64,000 bases of DNA from Cricetomys ansorgei (Eukaryota; Chordata; Mammalia; Rodentia; Nesomyidae). The DNA lies in NCBI GenBank assembly GCA_026225945.1, contig JAMJFZ010001133.1:14242001-14306000 (forward strand), written 5' to 3'. Below the pieces are notes generated by a model, which was given only the letters and a program-made list of their open reading frames with translations, did no database searches and had not been told where the DNA came from. Every line of letters begins with the position of its first letter. The stretch's first letter is position 1. Shown here piece after piece: positions 26,158-37,289 of this stretch. A program made the position numbers and the translations under genes.

Positions 26158-27647
26158 AATCTCAAATGTCCTGGAAAAATACAAATATACAAATATACAA
26201 AATATAATTATAGAAACTGTCTACACAGACAGCATACGATATGTATTGCTTGTACACATTATCATTCCTATGAGACTGCAAATTATCTATTAACATGCCA
26301 CAATGAGAAGACCTGATAGAAAACAGAGTTTTTTAATACAGAGTACAAAACAGACTGAAAGAAGTAGGTAAACAGTATACAATCACATACATTTTTAACA
26401 TTTTGAATTTAAATTTGAGTTCTTTTCTTGACTTAGATGTATCAAACACTCCTCTGAGAAACTCATCTGAGAACCTGAATTTAAGGCAGAGGCAATCAGA
26501 TTTAGTTGGTGCCTTCAGTGAGACAACTTCCAGTTTAGCATGAATTACATAGAATTATAAGTGGAACTGTGGACACAGTTTAAATTTTTTATTACTTATC
26601 TATTGCTTTATAGACTAATCTAGTGACATTGTTGCTATGTTGTGGTAAATAATGCTTCAAAAGGAAGGGCTGGTGTACCCATCTTTGTGGCCCTCCATAC
26701 ACTGAAGGAGCAGTTACGAGAAGATGAATGAATTCTCTGACACAGCACATTACATCATGTTATATCCAAGAAAATAAATCACATCACACAGAAAGGAAAA
26801 ATGTGCAAAAGGACTTGTTCTACAAAACAAATTAGTTAGTATTCCTTTATTCAAACACTCATGTGCAAAGGATATAGATGTATAATATAAACACATTATT
26901 ATTCATCATGTGACATATTTCTCCATTTTAATATAATCTTTTCTTAAAATAATACTGGCAGTTAGCCTTCACTGAAGATTGACTATGCAGTGCTAAACAA
27001 TACCTCAAGTCAGTAAATGACTTTAAAGAAAAGCATAGAAGATATCCAGCAAGGTACACCCTTTGAATGTCCCCTATTAAGTCAACCTATAGACTCTTCA
27101 GCTTTAATGTCCATGATAAATAACATACAACATGACTTTCAAATTATGTCAGTGTTCAATCCTGTAACCAACCCAAAAAGCATTGTTGTATTATGAAGTA
27201 TCAAAAGCATCTAATCTGAGTCTCTTGGACTCTGAAATGAATAACCAAAGTGAGCATATATTTTTCAGCTGACTACGAGGAGTTTACAAATATCCAGTTT
27301 ACTCTATTCTATTGCTATAGATCATTAAACATATGATGACAATTTTATCTGTGGTCTTTCCTTATACAGTGGTTTCAATTTTTGCTATAGAAATAAATCT
27401 TTGAAAGAAAAATATTATTTTTACTTTTTGTAAATCTAGCATTTCTGTTTAATAATTATTTGTGATGCATTCATTCATCAGTTAGGTACTAATAACTACT
27501 AATGAGCCAATCCATAATTTTTTTACTTCTAAAACCTTAAGATCACAGAGAATTTTTAGTACAATTTATATATACATCTTTTTACTAAAATGAAGTATGA
27601 AAACTAATAGATAAAACCTTGCAGATATAAAAACATACTATATTAAG

Positions 27648-27737
27648 CAGTCAGGTGTATGTGTAAATGCCTAAAATCCCAGTACTCAAAAGACCAAGAG
27701 GATCATAATTTTGAGGCCAGATGACATGCTAATCCAA
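27648..27737 (+). mobile_element. B1-like fragment leading into a TG/TA tract
   Basis: aaatgcctaaaatcccagta, then gatcataattttgaggccag. A degraded B1-type SINE. Confidence 0.5.
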
Positions 27738-27767
27738 TGTGTGTGTGTGTGTGTGTTTGTGTGTGTG

Positions 27768-27825
<58 letters not shown>
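27738..27825. repeat. (TG)n followed by a 57-bp (TA)n
   Basis: TG repeats to 27768, then pure TA steps to 27825. The TA part is self-complementary. Confidence 0.95.
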
Positions 27826-27829
<4 letters not shown>

Positions 27830-28065
27830 ATTATAAGATAGCTGCTAAAGAAGCAGGGCCTCATTTACTAGAACCATAAACACCTAAATTGGATCATTTA
27901 CCTAATGTAAATATACGAAAATGTATAAAAATGCTGTTTAACTATTAAAAAAAACTTTAAAACGTCTAACTGCCACAAAAGTAACAGCATAGTATTTTGT
28001 AATACTGATCTCCAGAAACTATCACTAATATCAAGAACATAGGCATTTTGTTTGTTTGATAGCTT

Positions 28066-28162
28066 GCTTTTTGAGATAAGCTGGACTCAAACTTGCAGCA
28101 ATTCACCTGGCGCAGCCTACTGAGTGCTGGATTTAGAGATGTGAGCCACCATGCCTGGCTGG
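28066..28162 (-). mobile_element. B1 SINE fragment
   Basis: ctggactcaaacttgcagca, gtgctggatttagagatgtg, gccaccatgcctggct is a reversed, shortened B1. Confidence 0.75.
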
Positions 28163-29546
28163 CACATTTATATAAAGACGTTATGTACTACTCTCCCCAT
28201 AACATATACTGAATGTTGCCAAAAAAATATTGTAATGACTCTACAATACTCAATAAGTATGTCCTAATGCTAGCTCTGTACTGTACAATTTTCCATTTAA
28301 AGTGTAATATATAATCCATACTGGGACATTAAAAAAAAATCACAAAGATCCTAAAAGGTGCATCTCTAACCCTATCTTGAAAAATATAAAATATGATCAG
28401 TTCATTTCTTTGCTACAATGTTTTGATAATTCAACTTGAACAGAAAATATGATCCAAATGTAGTAGTTTAATACTCAAAGCCTTCAGTAACTTAAGCTTA
28501 CCAAAGGAATCCTGGAACTTCATCATAAAACTGATCTTCCCACTAAGTGTTCTAGCATCAAGTCACACCTAATTATGGGTCTATCCACACATATCTTATA
28601 CACCTTTGTCTCTATCTTGTCAACCAGGTCCTCTATCTTAAATATCTCTGAAACTGACTTATATTCTAATAACTCTTAATCTTCCTTCTCTGTAAGATTT
28701 CCGAAATCCTCTAGGCTAGAATTAATCATCCTACCATAAAATTCTGATCACATTTGTATTTTATTCCCATTCTAATACACATAATAACCTTTAATTATAA
28801 ATGTATTAGCTTAACCATATTAATCCCCAAAGCTTAGACTAGTTCCTTGAATTTAATAAATACTCAATATATTGAATTTATTCAATTGAATGCCCTACAA
28901 TCAGCATTATCACTCTTAAACATATAAGGGTATTGGAAAGATTATGGAATAAGGACTGTAGTTACAAGCTTAGCAATCAATGGCAAGACTGGCAAAGAAA
29001 ATTTCAATGCATGCAATGAAGTCAGTATTTTCACATAGCAGAAAACAACTAAATCAATAAAATGTGAAGCTATTAAGATAATGACATATATACAGTTTAC
29101 CTATTGTACCAAGTACTGGTCCCATAATCACTAATATTTCATAAGTAAAAAAAAGACATTGCTGATACAATGTCCAATAGACATACTATTCAACACAATG
29201 ATATTGTCACTACAAAAAGACATAACCAAATTAAGTTTCATTTGCCAATATTATGCAATTCCTGAAACTGGTTCTTCTACCATAGTGGAATATTTTAACT
29301 AAGTATTTTATAGTTATATACTATAACTATGGATGAGATTTCTGTGCAGTAAGGGGAAAGAGAGCTTCCTAATAATTTGCAGCTTGCTTCATTCTAAAAG
29401 ACTCACTTCCTGCACTTGTTCACACCTGTGTGCTAAAGCAATGGATGTAGCCCCCTAAAATCTCCACATAAACAGGTCATTTGTTTATATTAAAGCAAAT
29501 GAAGACTCCTTATAGCCCTTACAGGTTATGCAGCTGGAAAACCAGA

Positions 29547-29981
29547 TGTTGTGGGAGATTTTAGTTATGGATAAAGTTCCAGTAAGCTGTCCTTGAAGCA
29601 AGTAAAGGATTCACTTCCTACCAGTAAACAAAGGAGTGGCTATCTGGCTCTCCACAAGAATAGGACATTCCTTAGCCTTAAGGCAGATGAAGTTTAGGTT
29701 CCATTGATTTGTATATTGGAGGGCTGGGTGGAGACAGAGAGGATTTGGAATAAAAAAGAACTAGGGCAAGGGCAGAGGAAGGAAACAGCAGAGAACAAGG
29801 AAGAAGAAGCTAGGGATCAGGAGGCGAACTAAGAGGAGAGCAAGGGGTGAGGAAGCCTTGGAGTGAGCTCTCTGCCTTGCTGTCAGGGTAGAGAATTCCC
29901 TGAGATTTGACATGGTTTGTGATTAATAAAGAGCATTGGAAAATTTAAAGATGGACTCTCCTTAAGCGCCGAACTTTAACA
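29547..29981 (+). mobile_element. Solo LTR (ERV2/ERVK-like) with 6-bp target duplication
   Basis: 435 bases with TGTTGTGG and TTTAACA ends. The flanking hexamers are accaga (29541-29546) and actaga (29982-29987), one mismatch. AATAAA at 29925-29930 sits about 50 bases from the 3' end, as expected for a short R-U5. The U3 is purine-rich between 29760 and 29850. No coding region remains. Confidence 0.75.
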
Positions 29982-30503
29982 ACTAGAGAAGATTCTGCTT
30001 TCCTCAGCTTGGACACCAAGGGGGAAAGGAACACTTCTGCTGGCAGATCCTGAAAGTTGTTAGGTTCTATTTGTTTGTGTAAATAAGGCCTTTGTTGGGT
30101 AAGAGGGAATTTTGAATGATTAAAGGACCTAGAGGCTGAAGCAGAAAGAAGCCATGTGAGGCAAGACCCTTACCTAAGCCATCCATGTATTTATTGCATC
30201 TCAAAGAGCTGTCCTTGCTCTTTATTAAAATCATCCCAGATATTAATATTTCCTTTACATTCTACTATAAGCAAAGATTTTAAACCTGTCTGTAGTGCTC
30301 TGGAAGGATGGGTATTTTAGTAGACTGGAATTTACAAAAGTCAGACTGAAGAATCATTTAGTATTACAATAAGGTAGAGATATAACGTACAGAAATGCCT
30401 TGAATAGAAAGAAATGTGAATTTATATGAATACGTATTTTATATATTTATATACTCAATATACACACAAATAGATGAATGTAGAATTGCCCTGTGTGAAA
30501 GCT

Positions 30504-31251
30504 AGGGTCTGCATTTCCAGGACTACATTCAGAGGCCTCTGTAGTCTGGATGGAATGTAGACACACCTTTAATCCCAGTATTCAGAAGTCAGTGGTGGTC
30601 TATGCCTTTAATCCTAAAACAGAAACAGTTTGGAGGCAGACAGGAAGCAGAGCTCAGAAGGAGTGTCACCCAGGAAGTGACCTCTGAGATGAGACAGAGT
30701 GAAGGACAGACAAAGCGGCAAATCAGAGGGAGAATTAGCAGAGTGAGTCCGAGTAAGGACATGACCAACTATCATGAGAGAAAGGCAGGCTCTCAGCTTA
30801 GAGCTACAAAAGAGTCAGCTTGGTCAGTGGGTTACAGAGAAAGTTAGAGTCAGTTTCAGCAGAGTCAGTTATAGAGGCAGGATGGAGCAGTGAAAGTTCA
30901 TGGGGAAAGACACAGAGACACAGCAGAGCTCAGCAGAAGAAGTCATTATCAGACCACAGAGTGAGTGGAACCAAAAGAGTCCAGAGTTGAGAGCTAGTTA
31001 AAGTGGCTCAGTCAGCAGGAGGTCTAAGAGCCTGAGGCTGAAACCCTCTGGGTCTGACCTAGCATCTTAAATGTTCTAGATTATACTAAGGCTGAAGCCT
31101 TCAAATTCAAGGATTAAGACTAGATTGCAAAGAGGTCAAAAGGCTTTAGGGCTCCAGAGCTCTGAGCAAGAACTGGTGATTTAACTAGACAAAAGAATAA
31201 ACAGCTTTGCACTAAACTGATGTCTACATCTGGTGAATCTACACCTGTAGA
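30504..31251 (+). mobile_element. Unassigned 748-bp element with 8-bp flanking repeats
   Basis: The identical octamer tgaaagct stands at 30496-30503 and 31252-31259. The block between is compositionally uniform: AG-rich, with many agagtcag and cagcagag words. It has two B1-like cctttaatcc pieces near its start and an AATAAA near 31195 about 55 bases before the end. The 8-bp duplication would fit a hAT transposon, but I see no terminal inverted repeats. The 3' end looks LTR-like. An 81-codon open frame (30602-30847) inside has no recognisable product. Confidence 0.5.
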
Positions 31252-31894
31252 TGAAAGCTCTACAATATCTTCCCAAAGTACTGTCATTCATTTTTGTAGC
31301 AATTACTGAATGTCTGTGGATATAGACATAAATCTATTCTCACTGCATCAAAACTACATAATTCCCAACAACAGTAGATACCCTGGTATCTCTAATATAC
31401 CAGTGACAATAGCTGCTTTTTCCTAGAGCTTCTGGAGTTACGTCATGCTCATCTTTACAAAGAATCTTCAAAAAGGCCTTCTAGCTTGGCAGACAGCTCT
31501 TCACAAGTCCTAGATGTGGTCATATTGAACTCTAATTATTCCTTGTACTTCACTACAAATACTGGCTTTACAGAATCTTTATGACAACAATACACTGACT
31601 CTCTACAATACAACTGTACATAAGTTTTAATTTATATATGATGTATAATCAATATGTATATCAAAGGTCTGTATGTACAGAGATTTTAACTGAATTCATC
31701 TAAGTATAACCTCCCATTAATGTTTTTGGAACATGCTCTGACTGAAGATAACTGAAGCTAGAAACAACAAAAACACATATGAGGTACACTATGATATGAT
31801 GTTCAAGGTAAACAAAAAGCATTCAGAAGTTGTCAAAAGGAAAATAAATCAAGGTCCCACAATGCACTATCTGTAGGAGGCACATTTTAAACCC

Positions 31895-32385
31895 AAAGAG
31901 AAACTAAAAGGCTTCTGTCTGCACAGAAACAGAATTAAGAAACAACATACACATTTTTTTTTAATGTGAAACTTAAAATGGAAAAAAAAAGAAAGAAAAA
32001 GAAACAACATATACAATGGAAGAACATACTGGCAAACTACATCTTTTACTGAGAATTATATACACAATACATGAAAAACACCAAAGTTAACAACAGCGAA
32101 CTAGAAATAAAATAGCCTAGGTAAAAACATACAATAGGTCCAAATAAGCATTCTTCACAAGAAGGCATGTACATGAACACCTAAACTGATCTCCAAGAAA
32201 ATGCAAATTAAAACTACAAGAGATACTACCTGACTCCAGTAACAAAAAGACCCAAGTTCTGGTGATAATGTAGAGAAAGAAATCACCCTACTTGATTGGT
32301 ATGGGTATAAAAGAAAACAAACAGTAGAGAATAAAAACAAAACTTCCTTATAGGGCAGCAATCCCACTATAGGTAAACTAAAAAG
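31895..32385 (+). mobile_element. L1 ORF2 fragment
   Basis: The block ctaaaaggcttctgtctgcac, the later ctccaagaaaatgcaaatta and the agggcagcaatcccactata piece follow L1 ORF2 C-terminal order, with A-rich interruptions near 31955-32005. It is antisense to Nbea. Confidence 0.7.
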
Positions 32386-32559
32386 TACTTTATCTTCCTA
32401 TTCCTCCTCCCCTTGTAAAGTTTGCAAAGCTACCCAGTAGGGCTAAGTAAGGTCAAAACACTCATGAGTCTGGGAGGTGATGCTGCAGTCTGGAGAAGTG
32501 ATAGCAGACCCTCACCTAAGTGAGGACTGTTAAGACATAAGGGAATAGTAGGGTGGAAG

Positions 32560-32836
32560 GGGTGGTGCTCATACAGAAGCTGACAGTGTAAGGAAGAGAT
32601 GCCTGAAAAGGAAGATAGACCTTGCTCATCACATTTTATCCACACACACAAAGCCAAAAGAAAGAACAGGAAGTAAGGCAAGACTCCCAAAGTCCACTCC
32701 CAATGACAAACTTCCTTCATCAAGGCTCTACCTCCTTCCTCAAAGTTTTGTAACCTCTCCAATAGTGCCATCAACTGGGAACCAAGAATTCAGCAGCACA
32801 AGCCTATGGGCAACCCTGTTCATTCAAACTATCACA
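32560..32836 (-). mobile_element. MaLR-type LTR fragment
   Basis: The reverse complement starts TGTGATAGTTTGAATGAAC and contains ccagttgatggcactattgg and a cacttcctgttc-like motif. This matches the 5' half of a common rodent MaLR LTR. The 3' half is absent or unrecognisable. Confidence 0.65.
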
Positions 32837-33260
32837 GATCGCAAGTACAAGTTAACCAGAAATAAGAGCTCCTAGACTGGTGACAAAAGATGAGTAGGGT
32901 GTTGAAGGGAACCATACAAACATAGAGAAAAAAACAGAGATGAGGAAATTCACCACATTATGTCACAGAGGGAATTCACATGGCATCCCTGGGATCAATT
33001 TTGGATATCAGCATTATAAATGATAATCATCAACTCAAAAGCATGAGAGGAGTGGGTTGGGATCTTGTGAAATCAAACAAGCATATGAAGGTAAGGAGGC
33101 TGCCCACATGGACTGAATTTCCTACATCAGGAGGCGGAAAACAATGAGAATAAAACCAGAGAACAATGAGGATGAGAAAAGCAGTTACCCAGAAGGTAAG
33201 GAAGGAAGGAAATTGATCCAGACAATGTTTTGGAAAACATGAATTTAGAGTGTGACTTGC

Positions 33261-33417
33261 ATGGCTGGTAAGATGTTCAATGGGTAAAGGCTATTATCAC
33301 TAAGTCTGAAGATATAAATTTGAACTCCAAAGCCTACAGAGTAAAATGAAGAGAACCAATTCCTTCAAGTTGTCCTCTGACCTCCACACATGTACCTTGG
33401 CATATGTATTTACATGT

Positions 33418-33418
<1 letters not shown>
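33261..33418 (+). mobile_element. B2/B3-type SINE ending in a CA tract
   Basis: catggctggtaagatgttca, aatttgaactccaaagcc, then gttgtcctctgacctccaca followed by a (CA)n tail. This is the usual layout for this SINE type. Confidence 0.75.

Positions 33419-33419
<1 letters not shown>

Positions 33420-33461
<42 letters not shown>
33420..33461. repeat. (CA)n microsatellite
   Basis: About 21 uninterrupted CA units forming the tail of a B2/B3 SINE. Confidence 0.95.
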
Positions 33462-33462
<1 letters not shown>

Positions 33463-34182
33463 TATAATTGAGTGTGGTTTGGTTTGTTGAAGCCTGAGCA
33501 GGAGGGCTGCGGGCATGGGTGGCTAGAGTCTGAGGAAGGTGAAGAAGACAGGTACAGAACCTAGTAAGGGATTACCAGGATTGTGACCAGTTTGCCTAAG
33601 GGAGGTAGCTAGAATGGGTGTTAGAGTTCCAGAGACATCTGGGTAACAAGGCTGTGCAGCAGATCTAAAGGAAACCCAAGGTATAAAACAGGTGAGAGAA
33701 GGTATCTGTCTAACAGCCTGGACCAATGTAGAGAGGGCTGAAGAACTGTTAAGAGATACCCATGAGGAAATTGGAAAAGTCTCAAAAAGAATGCCAACAT
33801 TTGCCTTAAGAATAATCATATAGAAATTATGAAAAGCTGAGAAACTGTTCAGTCAGTGGCAAAGGATACTATATGATATAAACAATCTGGATTATTTTCT
33901 TATAAAAAGAAAACATTATGGGGAAAATTAACAAAAATTTCATCAGTTCTAATGAATCTGGATCTAATGAATTCATGGGAATCAGACTCAACGAAACATA
34001 ATAATTTGGCATAAGAATGTTCTTGTCTGTAGAAAGAAAACAATCAGAAATGGGGAGACATCATACTAGCAGTTATTTTCAAGTGATTGTGAAAAAATAT
34101 TGTAGTGTTTATAAGTTTTCTAAAATTTTTATCTTTAGTTTTTGAATTAAGAAAAAATAAAACACAAATTAAGAAAATATTG

Positions 34183-34375
34183 AGCTGGGCGGTGGTGGTG
34201 CACAGCTTTAATCCCAGCACTCGGGAGGCAGACGCAGGCGGATCTCTGTGAGTTTGAGGCCAGCCTAGTCTACAGATTTAGTTCCAGGACAGTCAGAGTT
34301 TCAACAGAGAAACCCTGTCTTGAAACAAACAAACAAACAAAAAACAACAATAAAACAAAAGAAAAAATTAAAAAA
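34183..34375 (+). mobile_element. B1 SINE with A-rich tail
   Basis: gctgggcggtggtggtgcac, tttaatcccagcactcggga and ggatctctgtgagtttgagg. It is full length, with a (CAAA)n tail. Confidence 0.93.
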
Positions 34376-34435
34376 TAGCAAAAGTAAGCAAAGTAGATCA
34401 AATATCAAATATGAATACTCAATTCTCTAAAAATG

Positions 34436-34570
34436 CCAGGCCTGGAGAAGCAGATTTGTCATCTCAGGAACTCAGGAAGCTGAGAAAGGAAGACTACATA
34501 TTCAAGACCAGCCTGGATTACAGTATAGTCAACACCACCTACACAATTTAGTGAAGTCCTGTTTCAACAC
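34436..34570 (+). mobile_element. Diverged B1-like SINE
   Basis: catctcaggaactcaggaag, then tattcaagaccagcctggat. It is older and more diverged than the B1 just upstream. Confidence 0.55.
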
Positions 34571-34818
34571 ACTATACAAATTCATTATGAGGAATATGCT
34601 CAGTATAGATTTCCTAGAAAGTATATAGCCCCAAATTCAATCTCAAGTAAAGGAGGGGAAAAAGAAAAAATTTTCAAATCAAAGAGGAAAAAAATACAAA
34701 ATAGCATTACGATAAGTTTTTGAAACAAACATATATAAAAAAATCTGCCTATCTGCAAAGCAAAATTAATCACCTCAAGACATAGCAACGTTACTGAGTT
34801 TTAAGAAAAAGAAAACTA

Positions 34819-34970
34819 AAACCAGACTTGGTGCTGCATTCCTTTAATACCAGCATGAGTTCTGAGGCCAGCCAGGGTTACACAGTCAGGTCCTGATTTA
34901 AAAAAATAATAAATATATATATTTATATACATAAATTTATATAAATATATATATACACACACACACACAA
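34819..34970 (+). mobile_element. Short B1-like fragment with TA/CA tail
   Basis: accagacttggtgctgcatt, then gaggccagccagggttacac, followed by a (TA)n and (CA)n stretch at 34905-34970. Confidence 0.6.
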
Positions 34971-35499
34971 TTGTTCTATATTATGACAGAGAATATAAGT
35001 TATTTATCCTGTAACTATATCCTGTAAAGTTCTCTTAACCACTTATCCAATATTTATAGAAACAATAAATGAACTGAATAGTAAATATAGTAAATGTTCT
35101 TGTTCATATTTAGCTTACCCTATCCATTACCTGACATTTCTTATTTCATTCATTCTTTCAATTGAGTAACTGTTACCTTTCAGTTGAAAGAGATATCAAA
35201 ACACATGTTGTAAGGAAATGTCTGATATTTACAAAGCACAAAAAAAGAAAAGCATGTAACTTTGACTTTATTCATTTCTAGTGAGCTACTGAATTGTAGT
35301 CAGTCTCAAGTTATTTCTAGAACCAAAAACATGGAAATTATTCACCATATAAGACCATTTCTAGCCCCTCTCCAGATTTCTGTTATCAATTTTATGTATT
35401 ACATATAGACATATATTTTACATGAAGAAAGTTTGCTTTAATTAATTGTATACATTTAAGAGAAAGAGAAATTTTCTCTTATCTGCACCTTTTATTTGT

Positions 35500-35905
35500 A
35501 GTGTTTGTGGTTTAGTCCTAATGCTCCATGTTTCCCACTTTGGTCACTCAAGTGTGCCAACATTTCTCATAATTTCTGTCATTTCTCACACCTAAAGATA
35601 CTTTCACTGGATGAATTCTGGTTCAGAAGGGTGTTTTTCTTTCTTAACTTTAAAAAATTTTGTTCCATTTCTATGACTTCTTTGTTTCCTGATGAGAAGT
35701 GGTTTTTCCAAACCATTACCTCTGCAATCAATTTCTGATTTTCTCTGCTTGTTTTCAAAGGTTTTCTTTATTTTTGGTTTTCCATTTTTGTCTTGCCTTT
35801 TTTTCTTTGTTCAGTTTTTTGGATTTTTGTTTTACTTTTTATGGGGTTTGTTTCATTGAACATCTGAAATTGTTTATTGGACATCACTGCCAGACTTCCA
35901 AAGGA
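35500..35905 (-). mobile_element. Possible ancient mammalian L1 (L1M-type) fragment
   Basis: The T-rich text around cctgatgagaagtgg, ggttttccatttttg and atggggtttgtttcattgaa resembles reversed 3' portions of old mammalian L1s. Similarity is by eye only and weak. Confidence 0.35.
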
Positions 35906-35989
35906 AAGGCTCAAGATTAAATAAAACATTGAACACAGACCATGAAGGACCAATATTCCTTTGCAGGGACACATGTCTCCAACCTGGGG

Positions 35990-37150
35990 TACTCAATTTG
36001 TGACTTTCCTCCCTCCCTGGATCCCTAGGATTTGGGTACACAGATGAGAGGTAGATATGCAGGTAGTTGAGCCATCTAATTCAAATAGCTTGGGACAGGG
36101 TCAACAGGGACACAGTACAGGCTTTCTAGCTAGGGTGTGAGAAGCAGCAGAAGCAGAAGAAGTTAAAAACTAGGGATATTTTCATTTTCAGGATATTGGC
36201 CACAAGAGGCCTACAGGCCAGTGATGGCAGAGGCTGGGATTACAAACTGACTTCTTTATTAACACCTCCATGGCAACAGCTACCAGGAACAGGTACCCAG
36301 GACCTATCTCCTCCCCTCCTGGTCCAGCTGGGCGTTGAGGAACCAAAGGCCAGAGTAGATACTACTCTGGTATTTGGGGCTCATGAGATAAATCCTAATG
36401 ATGGCTCCTGCAGCATTTATAAGTCCACCCTCAAAGTACTTCTGAAGATCTTTATGAAGGACCGGACTTTCACAGCATCCAGTCTGCAAGCCCCAGCCAC
36501 TTCTTCTGGTCCTCTTCCTGTGCTTCCTCCTTGCCTTATGGATGATAAACAGTTTAGCATAGCTCCAGGCTCTTGGCCAGCCAGCTCCTAGTTGAACAGT
36601 ATCAATATGGGTTGGTAGGCCATTTCCTCAAGGAGTACAGATTTTTGTTCTATTTCCAGGATGAAGTATAAGTTGGCTGTCTCCTCACACACCTGGTGAA
36701 CACTGTCCAAAAGGTACCTCTGGCTGTTGTCCCAGTGATAAAGTATGAGGAAAGGCTCAACCTGTTTTTCACACTTCTCCACAAAAGTCTTCTATTTTGT
36801 TCCCTTACACCCTCTTCCTTCTTAGGCTTGGCACTGAGCGTACACTTGCTGAAGGCATCACATAAAAACTAAGCAAACCAGTCTTATAATTTCATTAAGC
36901 ACAAGAGCACTAAACAACAGCACATGCATACCCGAAAGTGAACTCCCTGAGCATTTCTTCCAGCTGCTGATCCAGCTGCACTCCTCACAAAGTGCTATGT
37001 TTTGCTCCTCAAAACATGTGCCTCATCCATCTCTAACTCCTTTAATTAGAGCAGGCTCTCAGGCACCATGCACTTGCCGCAGCCCCAGGCAAGCTGTTCC
37101 ATCTCCTGGAAATTCATCCAAGTGCTCAACCCTCTTTAAATTTATTTTAA
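35990..37150 (-). pseudogene. Cdc37-ps: Processed pseudogene of Cdc37 (Hsp90 kinase-specific co-chaperone), decayed
   Basis: Cdc37 delivers protein kinases to Hsp90. Read on the minus strand from about 37140, broken pieces follow Cdc37 order without introns: RVE..., a QLEEML-like piece of the coiled coil near 36970, SKCTLSAKPKKEE near 36830, EKCEKQVEPF and NSQRYLLDSVHQVCEETA (36588-36782), then AKL...HKARRKHRKR, DLQKYFEGG and SSIYSGLW (36304-36489). A tail piece resembling the EEAGPGDPLLEAVP terminus lies near 36290. Lesions include several stops, frame changes (between VREQ and EKCEKQ) and loss of roughly residues 210-255. About the first 38 residues are missing. Sequence below about 36240 may be old 3' UTR; that limit is a guess. 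It is dead and on the same strand as Nbea. Confidence 0.85.
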
Positions 37151-37289
37151 GTAGAGTTACTAAGATCTGTCGACCTATCACATCTGAAACATTTTTTCCA
37201 TTACTACTTCAGATATATCTGTCATTTTCATTTATGCCTAATTAATATATTAGACATTCCAACACACAAAAGATCCATGGTAACCAGAG

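Noticed and set aside
36196..36591. 131-codon plus-strand open frame
   Set aside because: It lies antisense to the Cdc37 retropseudogene and has no protein family features. The coding resemblance is on the minus strand.
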